The notes below the pieces were generated by a model, which made no database searches, was not told the origin of the DNA, and saw only the letters and a list, made by a program, of their open reading frames with translations. This document shows positions 53,296-62,600 of a stretch of DNA of 64,000 nucleotides, in pieces. The stretch's first letter is position 1; each line of letters starts with the position of its first letter. The DNA is from a virus, in IMG/VR virus record IMGVR_UViG_3300023179_000058, positions 1 through 64,000 of that record, one strand, 5' to 3'. Made by a program: the position numbers and the translations under genes.

Positions 53296-54616
53296 TAAAG
53301 AAAAAATTCTGACAGATATTGCACACTATATCTGGCAACAGAAAGAACAGAAGACTTGGACTCCAGGAAAAGACTTTGTAAACTATGCAGGTCCATTCTT
53401 TGATGAGCATGAAATTATCGTAGCAGTTCGCACACTACTAGATGGTTGGCTTGTTATGGGTGATGATTGTGCAAGATTCGAAAGAAAGTTTCCGCGCGAG
53501 TTTGGTAAAGAGTGCGGCATTCTAACAAACTCTGGTTCTAGTTCTAATCTTTTAATGATGGCTTCGCTTACATCAAAGCGCGGACACAATCTACCTAAAG
53601 GCACAAAGGTACTAGTTCCTATCGCAGGATTTCCTACGACACTCAATCCAACACTACAAGTAGGGTTCGAACCAGTCTTTGTTGACATTGAAATTGATAC
53701 ATTGAATCTAGACTTAGATCAGGTTGTTGATATTCTAGATTCTGATCCAGACATTCGCGTAATTACATTCGCGCATGTACTAGGCAATCCTCCAAACATG
53801 GATTGTCTCATGGACATTGTGAAGCACTACAATCTTATTCTATTAGAAGATTGCTGTGACGCACTCGGATCAACATACGATGGTAAGCCTCTTGGTTCAT
53901 TTGGTGAAATGGCATCATGTTCATTCTATCCCGCACATCACATGACAATGGGTGAGGGTGGCTTTGTCGCATGTAACACTAACGAACAAGAAGTTATTCT
54001 CCGTTCATTCAGAGAATGGGGACGCGGTTGCTATTGCGTAGGACCGAAAGCAAACAAACTCAAGTGCGGTACTTGTAAAGAACGATTCAAAGAATGGATA
54101 CCTGAACTACCAGGAGAAATTTTTGATCACAAGTATGTCTATGATGAAATTGGATACAATCTAAAGCCTATTGAACTGCAAGGTTCAATAGGAATGATTC
54201 AATTAGATAAACTAGAACAGATTCATGAATTGCGTAGACGCAACTATAAAATGCTTTTTGACATTTACGCCAAGTACGAAGAATTTTTTAGTCTACCAAG
54301 AGCAACACATAAGTCAGACCCATCATGGTTTGCTTTTCCTCTAACGATTCGTAAAAATGCGCCATTTACGCGAAGTGAAATTGTTGACTATCTTGAAGAC
54401 AATTTGATTCAAACACGCCCATACTTCGCTGGCAACATCATGCTTCAGCCTGCGTATAGTCATCTTATGAATCCCGCAGACGCTAGAGATTATTTCCCGG
54501 TCGCAACATATGCAATGACGCATACATACTTTCACGGAACTAGTCCAGTGATTACGCCACAGCAGATTCAATATATCGGTGATGTGGTAGATAACTTTAT
54601 AAAAAGCAAGGTATGA
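53288..54616 (+). CDS. RfbH/DdhC-like 3-dehydrase, PLP (or PMP) and Fe-S dependent
   Basis: The 442-residue DegT/DnrJ-fold enzyme. The catalytic-Lys position is His (SFYPAHHMTMGEGG, His218), as in CDP-6-deoxy-D-xylo-4-hexulose 3-dehydrase (E1/RfbH). Its Fe-S cysteines fit C-X57-C-X-C-X9-C (Cys190, 248, 250, 260) versus C-X57-C-X-C-X7-C in E1. E1 begins 3,6-dideoxyhexose synthesis. DCCDALGSTYDGK also matches. With the 4,6-dehydratase at 55197 this forms a dideoxysugar pathway. Confidence 0.82.
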   Translation: MIDKEKILTDIAHYIWQQKEQKTWTPGKDFVNYAGPFFDEHEIIVAVRTLLDGWLVMGDDCARFERKFPREFGKECGILTNSGSSSNLLMMASLTSKRGHNLPKGTKVLVPIAGFPTTLNPTLQVGFEPVFVDIEIDTLNLDLDQVVDILDSDPDIRVITFAHVLGNPPNMDCLMDIVKHYNLILLEDCCDALGSTYDGKPLGSFGEMASCSFYPAHHMTMGEGGFVACNTNEQEVILRSFREWGRGCYCVGPKANKLKCGTCKERFKEWIPELPGEIFDHKYVYDEIGYNLKPIELQGSIGMIQLDKLEQIHELRRRNYKMLFDIYAKYEEFFSLPRATHKSDPSWFAFPLTIRKNAPFTRSEIVDYLEDNLIQTRPYFAGNIMLQPAYSHLMNPADARDYFPVATYAMTHTYFHGTSPVITPQQIQYIGDVVDNFIKSKV

Positions 54617-55200
54617 AAAAAGTTGTTCTATTCGGTGCAAGTGGAGATATAGGCAAAGAAATTCAAAAGGCATTCGAAGGTAATGTTGTTATAACACCAT
54701 CGCGCAAAGAAGTTGACTTTTTGGATAAAGATTGCTATAATAAAGTATCGAATCTTTTAACGAAAGAACAACCAGATATAGTGATTAATTCTGTAGGCTG
54801 GTTTGGTGACAACTACGATACCCATTACAATATAATGGATGTAAATTTTGGAAGTAATTGGGCAATCGTAAGACACTATATGTTGAACCCGTCAGAGAAA
54901 CCTGTAAAGATTTGTATGATAGGTTCAATATGCTATAGCGAAGGTAAAGATAAGTACATTGTCTATGCCGCAAGCAAAATGGCAATGTATAGTCTTTGGC
55001 AGGGTGCATCAAAGTATTTTAAAGATACGAATGTGAACATTGATTTAATCAATCCTCAGAGAACGAAAACAAGAATGACGATGAAGAGAATTGATGAGAA
55101 TCTACAATATCACGAAACCGAAGAAGTAGCAGAAGTAGTTTATGATTTTGTCATGAACAAAAAAGGAAATAATTCAATAGATACAGAGTTTAAAATATGA
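54613..55200 (+). CDS. Short-chain dehydrogenase/reductase
   Basis: The 195-residue SDR has GASGDIGKEI, a weak NSVGWFG in place of NAG, GSI and YAASKMAMYSL (YxxxK). It may reduce an intermediate of the deoxysugar pathway. Overlaps both neighbours by four bases. Confidence 0.78.
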   Translation: MKKVVLFGASGDIGKEIQKAFEGNVVITPSRKEVDFLDKDCYNKVSNLLTKEQPDIVINSVGWFGDNYDTHYNIMDVNFGSNWAIVRHYMLNPSEKPVKICMIGSICYSEGKDKYIVYAASKMAMYSLWQGASKYFKDTNVNIDLINPQRTKTRMTMKRIDENLQYHETEEVAEVVYDFVMNKKGNNSIDTEFKI

Positions 55201-56150
55201 AAACAACAAAAGTCGTGTATGTAACAGGTTGCTTAGGATTCATTGGATACTATGTCGCAAAGCGTTGCCTTCAAGAAGGTTACTATGTCATTGGTGTTGA
55301 TAAGATTACCTATGCGGCAAATGAAAAATTGGTAGATGAACTTTTCAAAATCGTACCAAACAAATTTAGATTTGTTCATTCAGACATTAACGATTTGGAA
55401 AGACTAACGGACTGTGACTATGTAATCAACTGCGCCGCAGAATCTCATGTTGATAATAGCATCATGTCATCGGAAGTTTTCTTGCGTTCTAATATCAATG
55501 GCGTTCACAAACTGTTACAACTGATTCAACAAAAGAGTTTGTATAACATGCCAACGCTATTGCACTTCAGTACCGATGAAGTATATGGTGACATTGAAGA
55601 AGGCGCACACATTGAGACCGATTTACTTAAACCTAGCAATCCATATTCTGCATCTAAGGCTGCCGCAGATATGTTGATCCTCGCGTGGGCGCGAACATTC
55701 AAAGTACCTTATGTCATTGTGCGCCCAACAAACAACTATGGCATTGGTCAATACGCAGAAAAACTCATACCGAAGAGTTGCAAGCATTTGATGCTAGGTA
55801 AAAAAATCGATGTGCATGATCGTGGTATGCCATATCGAACATGGCTACATGCATCAGACACAGCCGAAGCAGTTTTGACAATCATTAGGGCTGGAGTTAA
55901 AGACGAAATTTATAATATCAACGGAAATTATGAGTGTCAGAACATTGATGTGATTAAAAAAATTATTCGTTGGATGAATTCAGACTTTGATTATGAAAAG
56001 TATCTCACATACTTTATGCGACCTGGACATGATGTGCGTTATGCACTGGACGATACGAAACTCAAAGCACTTGGTTGGCAACCAAAAGCAGTCTTTGATG
56101 ATGAATTGAAAAAAATTATTGAACATTCGAAAAAACATTTCATATGGTAA
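55197..56150 (+). CDS. NDP-sugar 4,6-dehydratase (RmlB/RfbG-like)
   Basis: The 317-residue extended SDR has TGCLGFIGYYVAK, NCAAESHVDNSI, FSTDEVYGDIEE (the catalytic Thr-Asp-Glu) and YSASKAAADML (YxxxK). Dehydratases of this type make the 4-keto-6-deoxy sugar that an RfbH-like enzyme would use. Whether the sugar is CDP- or dTDP-linked cannot be told. Confidence 0.85.
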   Translation: MKTTKVVYVTGCLGFIGYYVAKRCLQEGYYVIGVDKITYAANEKLVDELFKIVPNKFRFVHSDINDLERLTDCDYVINCAAESHVDNSIMSSEVFLRSNINGVHKLLQLIQQKSLYNMPTLLHFSTDEVYGDIEEGAHIETDLLKPSNPYSASKAAADMLILAWARTFKVPYVIVRPTNNYGIGQYAEKLIPKSCKHLMLGKKIDVHDRGMPYRTWLHASDTAEAVLTIIRAGVKDEIYNINGNYECQNIDVIKKIIRWMNSDFDYEKYLTYFMRPGHDVRYALDDTKLKALGWQPKAVFDDELKKIIEHSKKHFIW

Positions 56151-56872
56151 ACACCTTTCTTCATTCTGGTAAGTTAGGCGACATTATTTGGTCATTACCT
56201 GCCGTCAAACATCTAGGTGGCGGCATTCTATATCTTAGAACTGATCAAATTGATCCTGGTCCTAATGAAGTACTCTTGACAAAAGAAGGCGCAGAGAGTA
56301 TAATAACATTATTGAAGACTCAGGAGTACATTCATGATGTAAAAATCTACAATGGAGAAGAAATTACGCACAATTTAGACTTGTTTCGCAGATATATTTT
56401 TGCCGTACCTGAGATTACCATCGCAGAAAGCGTATTTTTAGCGTTAGGTATTAGGGGTAATCATGAGGAAGAACTAGATCAAACTTGGATTACGGTAGAA
56501 AAAGATGCGCGAGTGCTAAATAAAATAGTTATCTCACGGACCGAAAGGTACCAAGCAGGTAATAATCAGGTAAATCCTTTTTATCTGAAACTAAAAGAAC
56601 GCAATATTTCGAAGCACGGAATATTCGTAGGTTCTTTAAACGAGTATGAGAAATTTGAAGAAGTATATCGTACTGGGATAGAATATTATCCCACACCTAC
56701 GATTCTTGATTTGGCTAAAGTCATATCAGCATCAAAATTTTATGTTGGAAATGAAAACTTAGCCAATGCTTTAAATGAGAGCATGAAGAAAACTTCATTT
56801 CTAGAAAGTAATAAAAATCCTATAGGGCAATTCTTTTGCTATTTTAAACGACCGGATTTGTTTCTCATATAG
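56144..56872 (+). CDS. GT9-like glycosyltransferase, second copy
   Basis: MVNTFLHSGKLGDIIWSLPA is the N-terminal loop of GT9-like enzymes; later ISASKFYVGNENLANALNES is the nucleotide-sugar segment. The 242-residue product ends the glycan operon. Divergent from the gene at 13224. Confidence 0.65.
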   Translation: MVNTFLHSGKLGDIIWSLPAVKHLGGGILYLRTDQIDPGPNEVLLTKEGAESIITLLKTQEYIHDVKIYNGEEITHNLDLFRRYIFAVPEITIAESVFLALGIRGNHEEELDQTWITVEKDARVLNKIVISRTERYQAGNNQVNPFYLKLKERNISKHGIFVGSLNEYEKFEEVYRTGIEYYPTPTILDLAKVISASKFYVGNENLANALNESMKKTSFLESNKNPIGQFFCYFKRPDLFLI

Positions 56873-56902
56873 TTGTGTTAAATTAAAACAGAAGGAGGAG
56901 AT

Positions 56903-57469
56903 ATGAAAGCCTTAGCCTATAAGGTCCAAGTATTGTTTCTCATATGTTTGACAATAATGACAACTCATCATTACTATAAAATAAGTCAAACAACAACGCC
57001 TAGTTTGGACCTGAAAATTTCTCAGTTCACCAAAGAGGCGAAAAGAGAGATTTATTGTCTAGCGGAAAATATCTATTTTGAAGCAGGGCATGAACCAACA
57101 GAGGGCAAATATGCGGTTGCGTTTGTTACTCAAAACAGAGTTGAGAAAGGTTTTGCCGATACCATTTGCGGTGTGGTGAAACAAAAGATCAACGGGGTAT
57201 GCCAATTTTCATGGTGGTGTGAAGATAAGCCTCATTTCATTTCAACCAATAATCTATTGACAAAAGACTATAATCCAGTGTATAATGAAGCATTAAGATT
57301 AGCAATTGATTTTTATACCAACCATGACATTCTAAAGGACCCGACAAACGGTGCGTTATTCTATCATGCAGACTATGTTAACCCGAATTGGACTTTTGCT
57401 AAAAAAGAAGTTACCATCGGTAGACACATCTTCTACAACTACAAAAGGAAGCCGAATGAAAGAATCTAA
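56903..57469 (+). CDS. SleB-like cell-wall hydrolase (Hydrolase_2)
   Basis: The 188-residue product has an N-terminal membrane anchor (about residues 8-20) and LAENIYFEAGHEPTEGKYAVA (catalytic Glu), NRVEKGFADTICGVV and CQFSWWCED. These are conserved segments of SleB-type lytic transglycosylase-like enzymes. The signal anchor would place it in the periplasm. AAGGAGGAGAT precedes the ATG. Confidence 0.85.
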   Translation: MKALAYKVQVLFLICLTIMTTHHYYKISQTTTPSLDLKISQFTKEAKREIYCLAENIYFEAGHEPTEGKYAVAFVTQNRVEKGFADTICGVVKQKINGVCQFSWWCEDKPHFISTNNLLTKDYNPVYNEALRLAIDFYTNHDILKDPTNGALFYHADYVNPNWTFAKKEVTIGRHIFYNYKRKPNERI

Positions 57470-57728
57470 TACTTCAAACAATGGGCTATACATTGCGCTA
57501 TGCGTTATGGTAGCCACAGCATGTGCGACATTATTCTTTATGTTTTTCGCAGAGAAAGAATTTATGTCAAAAAACATTGAACGCGCAATTGAAAAAGGAA
57601 TTGATCCTATTGCTGTACGCTGTTCATATGCCGATGCAAGTGACAGAGTTTGTCTTGCGTATTCAATTACGCACGGAACAGTTGACGCACCTGGTGCCCC
57701 TAAAATTCCTGTCCAAATTAAAAAATGA
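57456..57728 (+). CDS. Small membrane protein (90 aa)
   Basis: ATG 57456 (AGGAAG upstream). One membrane helix (about residues 9-29), then a periplasmic tail with two Cys. Overlaps the hydrolase by 14 bases. Sits before gp33; not recognised. Confidence 0.6.
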   Translation: MKESNTSNNGLYIALCVMVATACATLFFMFFAEKEFMSKNIERAIEKGIDPIAVRCSYADASDRVCLAYSITHGTVDAPGAPKIPVQIKK

Positions 57729-57961
57729 ATGGTAAATTAAACATCTTGACTCCAAAAGAATTTGAGAATAAAATCAAAGAACTTATGAAGTCCAAATCGC
57801 CTATCACTATGATTGATGCTGTTCTATTATATTGTGAACAGAACAATTTGGAAGTAGAAACCGCGGCTTCACTCATCTCAAGTAAGATGAAGAATGTGAT
57901 GGAGAGTGAAGCCATCAAAGGTAAAATGATTACACCCAAAACTGCAAAACTACCGATATGA
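57725..57961 (+). CDS. 33: Late-transcription coactivator gp33-like
   Basis: The 78-residue product contains TMIDAVLLYCEQNNLEVETA and ends PKTAKLPI, the pattern of gp33 in T4-like marine phages. gp33 links RNA polymerase to the sliding clamp at late promoters (TATAAATA, seen at 1586, 5506, 16756). It precedes gp59 and gp32 as in T4. The identification rests on length, order and short motifs. Confidence 0.72.
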   Translation: MNGKLNILTPKEFENKIKELMKSKSPITMIDAVLLYCEQNNLEVETAASLISSKMKNVMESEAIKGKMITPKTAKLPI

Positions 57962-58557
57962 GAATGGAAGCATTTGACGCATACAAGATTTATACCGCGT
58001 TGAAGAATCATTTCGTGCTTGACAATTACGATTATTTCAAGTACAATAAGAAGATCAAGGTAAGCCATGACGCTTTCCTTAATAGGCGTGACAAAATATT
58101 TTTTGCAAAACTAGGTAATCGAAAGGATGCATACCTAGAAGACTTTTTGGTATCTAACTTTTTGTTTGACACAAAGACATGGGTAGGTGAACTACTCTCA
58201 GATCAAGCAGAAGAGCGATACAAAGATTGGAAGAGAAAACAAGAATCGTTATCTTATAGTTTTAAAAATGAGATTGCTTTTCTTGAAGACCTTACACCCG
58301 ATGAATTTAATCAGTTATTTGAAAGCATAGACGGAGACCATCCAAAAATTATTCGTATGTATCTAAGAAAAGAAATTAGTATTGAAACACTTTCTATTCT
58401 TGATTCTATATTGAAGTTTATGCACAAGACTGATCAAAGAATTGATGACCCAATCTACAAAGAGGTAAGTAAATTATGCAAAAAGTACCAGCCCTTCTTA
58501 AAGTACGACCTTTCGAACATGAAAAGGATATTAAAGCAGGCGGTAACGCAGGGGTAA
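57958..58557 (+). CDS. 59: DNA helicase loader gp59
   Basis: The 199-residue, basic and helical product begins MRMEAFDAYKIYTALKNHF, as gp59 does. gp59 loads the replicative helicase onto gp32-coated forked DNA. ATG 57958 overlaps gp33. Order gp33-gp59-gp32 matches T4. Confidence 0.85.
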   Translation: MRMEAFDAYKIYTALKNHFVLDNYDYFKYNKKIKVSHDAFLNRRDKIFFAKLGNRKDAYLEDFLVSNFLFDTKTWVGELLSDQAEERYKDWKRKQESLSYSFKNEIAFLEDLTPDEFNQLFESIDGDHPKIIRMYLRKEISIETLSILDSILKFMHKTDQRIDDPIYKEVSKLCKKYQPFLKYDLSNMKRILKQAVTQG

Positions 58558-58682
58558 AGGTGAGGCAGAAGTCCCAAATTTGTGTTCTTCTCCAGCCAAA
58601 AAAGAATCTTGAACAACTATATACTACTGTAGTTGAGCATGATATAAGTGGACAAGCAAATAATACAATCAATACATTTTAA
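58476..58682 (+). CDS. Small protein overlapping gp59 (68 aa)
   Basis: The 68-residue ORF begins inside gp59 (82-base overlap; GAGGT upstream) and ends just before gp32 with NTINTF. Basic N-terminal half. Comparable overlapping ORFs exist in some marine T4-like phages. It could also be a chance frame. Confidence 0.5.
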   Translation: MQKVPALLKVRPFEHEKDIKAGGNAGVKVRQKSQICVLLQPKKNLEQLYTTVVEHDISGQANNTINTF

Positions 58683-58697
58683 TACAAAGGAAATACG

Positions 58698-59603
58698 ATG
58701 GCAAATACATTCGCAGAACTCCGTAAATCTCGCGCAAAAGATTTGGAGAAGTTGACAGAGCAAGTCAGCAAACTAAACGACAAGTCCGGTGAAAAGAAGT
58801 CCTACGAGGACACCCGTTTCTGGAAACCAGTTGTCGATAAAGCAGGTAATGGAATGGCAATCATTCGCTTTCTACCTGCGGCCGAAGGTGAAGACATGCC
58901 TTGGGTTCAATTGTTCTCCCACTCATTTCAAGGACCTACTGGTCAATGGTACATTGAGAACTCCCTAACTACCCTTAACAAGAAAGACCCTGTGTCTGAA
59001 TACAATACCATGTTGTGGAACTCTGGTATTGAAGCAGACAAAGAAACTGCGCGTAAGCAAAAGCGCAAACTTCAATACATTGCTAATGTGTATGTTGTCA
59101 AGGACCCATCTAATTCTGACAATGAAGGTAAGGTTTTCTTGTTCAAGTTCGGCAAGAAGATTTTCGATAAGTTGAACGATTTGATGAATCCTGAATTTGA
59201 AGATGAAACACCTGTGAATCCATTTGATCTATGGGAAGGTGCTAACTTCAAGTTGAAGATTCGCAAAGTAGAAGGCTATCAAAATTATGATAAGTCTGAG
59301 TTTGAATCACCTGCGGCTCTCTCTGAAGATGATGAAGAACTTGAAAGAATTTGGAAAGCACAACACAAACTTTCTGAATTCATTACTGAGGGCAACTTCA
59401 AATCTTATGACGAATTGAAGACAAAACTTAACAAAGTTTTGAATCTAGAAGATGATGTAGTTACTGAAAAACCTTCTGCGCCTGTAACCAAGAAGGCTGA
59501 GAAGCCTGCTGAAGTTAAGAAGGCAAAAACTGTAGAAGATAGCCCACCTTGGGATGACGAAGATGGTGATCTGAGTTATTTCGAAAAGTTGGCTGAAGAC
59601 TGA
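58698..59603 (+). CDS. 32: Single-stranded DNA-binding protein gp32
   Basis: The 301-residue product has the basic N-terminal cooperativity domain, the OB-fold core with FSHSFQGPTGQWYIE and KRKLQYIANVYVVKDP, GKVFLFKFGKKIFDKL, and an acidic C-terminal tail (SPPWDDEDGDLSYFEKLAED) that binds partner proteins. In the position of the T4 zinc finger (His/Cys3) there are no Cys; the segment reads ENSLTTLNKKDPVSEY, so the protein is zinc-free, as in marine relatives. AAAGGAAATACG precedes the ATG. Confidence 0.95.
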   Translation: MANTFAELRKSRAKDLEKLTEQVSKLNDKSGEKKSYEDTRFWKPVVDKAGNGMAIIRFLPAAEGEDMPWVQLFSHSFQGPTGQWYIENSLTTLNKKDPVSEYNTMLWNSGIEADKETARKQKRKLQYIANVYVVKDPSNSDNEGKVFLFKFGKKIFDKLNDLMNPEFEDETPVNPFDLWEGANFKLKIRKVEGYQNYDKSEFESPAALSEDDEELERIWKAQHKLSEFITEGNFKSYDELKTKLNKVLNLEDDVVTEKPSAPVTKKAEKPAEVKKAKTVEDSPPWDDEDGDLSYFEKLAED

Positions 59604-59632
59604 TTCATTATTTTTCTCCACGGTGCAGTTTT

Positions 59633-59658
59633 AGCCCCTCGAAAGAGGGGCTTTTTTT
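59633..59658. terminator. Bidirectional intrinsic terminator
   Basis: AGCCCCTC-GAAA-GAGGGGCT followed by seven T; A-rich bases on the other side are limited. It separates gp32 from the convergent large minus-strand gene. Confidence 0.85.
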
Positions 59659-62600
59659 ATCTCATTGCAAGTGTGTATGCTCTTAATGAAGTGCGTTCAG
59701 TATTGCGTAGAATTGGATGGAAGTCTCTTACTTTATCATCTTGCATGACGAATGTTGTAATTGGTGATGAAACTTGTCGTACTGAATTATCTACAACGGT
59801 GTTTACATTTGTTCCTGCACCAGTTCCCATTGAACCATTAATTAGTTGACCTTGTTCATTCAAGAATTGTTGAGAGCCAGCACCTAATGTGGCTGTAGGA
59901 ATTACACCTCCAACAGGTACGGAAGAAAGTGTACCGGAGATGTACTCAAGACTTCCTGCGGCTGTGTTTAGTGTATTACTAAAATCACCAGCAAATGCAC
60001 CAGCACCAATAGATCCGGCCGCGGCCGCCAACGAACCTGTGAGTGCGGCGCCTTCTGCCATCAACTCTTCTCTAGTTTTCTTTTTATTCTGAACCTTACT
60101 TAATTCAACGAATTGTTGTGCGCCCTCATAGAACATTGGACCCGCTTGAATCAATTTGGCATAAATTGCTCTTGATTCGTCTGTTGCCAATCCAGTAGAC
60201 TTAACAAAGTTATCCACAAAGTCGCGATATGCAATTCTACTTTCTTCAACAGTACCTTTGAATTCTGGAATGTCAAAGTTTTCAAGACCAGGAATATTAA
60301 GTTTAGTCTTAATTTCGGTTTCAATGGCCTCAAATTGTTTTTTCTTTTGATTCAAACTGTATGTCAGTTGTTCTTGTTGCGTATAGAAGAGTTTGTAATA
60401 ATCGCCAACAAACTTATTGAAATTGTCTTGCTGTTCTTGAAGGTCTTTACCTCCGAATATTGTCATAATGTCATATTTCAAGTCGGCAAGTGCAAGACCA
60501 GTTTTACCTTCAACTGTTTTAGCAAGATCGTCTGCGGTGTATTTCAACATCTCAAACGCATTATTCATGAAGACTGTAGATTCTACAAGTCTACTGAAAG
60601 TGGTAGTTATACTTTCTAACGCATCGCCAACTTTGATTTGATAATTTACAATGTCTGCATATGCAGTTTTAATCATCTCATCGCTGAAGCCAAGAATGCT
60701 TTCTTGCAGTCTCTTTGCTTGATCTGCTTGTGAAAGCCCCATCAAGTTTATTTCAATTGCTTTTGTAAAACCAGTAATCGCTTCAGGATCAATACCTAGA
60801 ATGTTTGCGCCTTCACGAACACCAGTAAATACTTGATTGACAGCACCTTGCATGTACTTAACAAGTTCTGGATCGGCTGCCTTTTCATTTCGACCGCTAC
60901 GATCACCTCTAAACTTACCGCCTTCTTGTCTCCAGTTTTCGTATTCACGAATGTCTGTTCCGCTACCTTCAGCAAGTGTTCCTGTGATACCAGCAGACTG
61001 AGTTTTCTTAGGACCCATACCAAAAAGTGAGTCAACAACACCACCAAGTATACCACCAACAAAACCGCCGATACCAGGAAGAATAAAGTTACCTATCATT
61101 GCGCCAATAGTTGAAGAACCTACGCCTTGAATAAGTTGTTTGTCTCCAGCAATTGCACTACCAATAAATGAACCAGCCATACCTCCTGCAAGGCCTTCTA
61201 GTGCAGTTCCGGCTATTGCACCAGAACTCATTCCGGTAGGAACAGCCATACCAGCCTCACCATATGCGGCGGCTAATTGTGCGGAGGTCATGCCTGAAGA
61301 CATTCCTGAACCAAAGTTTGCAATAGTTTGTGATCCGAGTGTGCTACCCAAACTCTGAATCATTCCACCTGCACTTGCAAGCAAACTTCCTGTTGCGAGT
61401 GCATTATAGATTTGATATCCAGCAAGTAAGGTGTTTAGCAAACCGCCAGGTGTTCTGATATTTGCATTTTTCAATGCATATAGGTTGAATAAAGTTCCCC
61501 CAAAGCCAATGCCTCCAGAACCACCTTTAAGGATGTCCATGCCACCTTCGAGGCCTTTGCCTGCTATAATGTTTTTACCAAACGCATTTAAAGCGACTGT
61601 TGCTGGTCCAAAGCCTAGTCCAAGTTTTTGTGCGGCATACATTGTACCAAAATCAACAAGAGCATTGCCCATTGAAAATCCGCCGCCCGCAGGTGTGCCT
61701 TGACCAGTTACACCTGGTATAGTTCCTCCTGCACCAACAGCACTAGGCGCAGAAGGCTTAAAGATTCCTGAGATTGCATCACCAATTGATTTAGTGCCTG
61801 AGAATACATCCATAACTGCGGAACCAACGCTCTTCACGCCTTCCCAAATACTTCCTAGAGTTCCAAGGAAGCCTCCGCCACCTCCGCCTGCCATACTGCC
61901 CATCATATTCATCTGTGCAGAACGAGCCTGCATCTGTGCGATTTGTGCTTGAGATTGTACTGAGTATTGAGTAATGTTAGCCATGCCTTGTAGATGATTG
62001 CCTAAGACTTGACTCATGCCTTGATTGTGATAATCGCCAGCCATTACCATACCATCGCGTATCTGTAATGCGCCTTGTTCCATGTAGCGGCCTTGAGCAT
62101 CTACACCTAGTTTCATCTGGCGTTCTACATTACGCTGATATTCTTCGTAACCACCAGCGCCACCGAATAGTGGGCTGAATGGCTGACCAATCATGAGAGC
62201 CATTTGCTGACTGAAGTTTTGAATGCCTTGTTCATATCCAAAGAGGCTTCGCATACCTGTTGGAATGCCTGTCATAGCATAGATTAAGTCTTCAGTCACC
62301 ATTTTCTTATTCTGGCTAACTGCGGCTTTTGCTTGCGCTACTTGTGCGCCTTTCTGACCAAGAAGTTGTTCTAACTGATCAACTTGTTTAATTAGATTGA
62401 TCTTATCTTGAGTTGGTCTTCCTGTAATAGGATTCATCGCATTCAAGCGATCCACAAGAGTTACTTGTGAAGACAGTTTATCAAACTCTACTTTTGTCTT
62501 ATCGTAATCCGCTTTGAGTACATCGTACTGTTTTCTAACTGATGCACCTTGTGCGTAGTTATTAATAGCACGATTGAAACCTTGTGCGGCATTTGGACCA

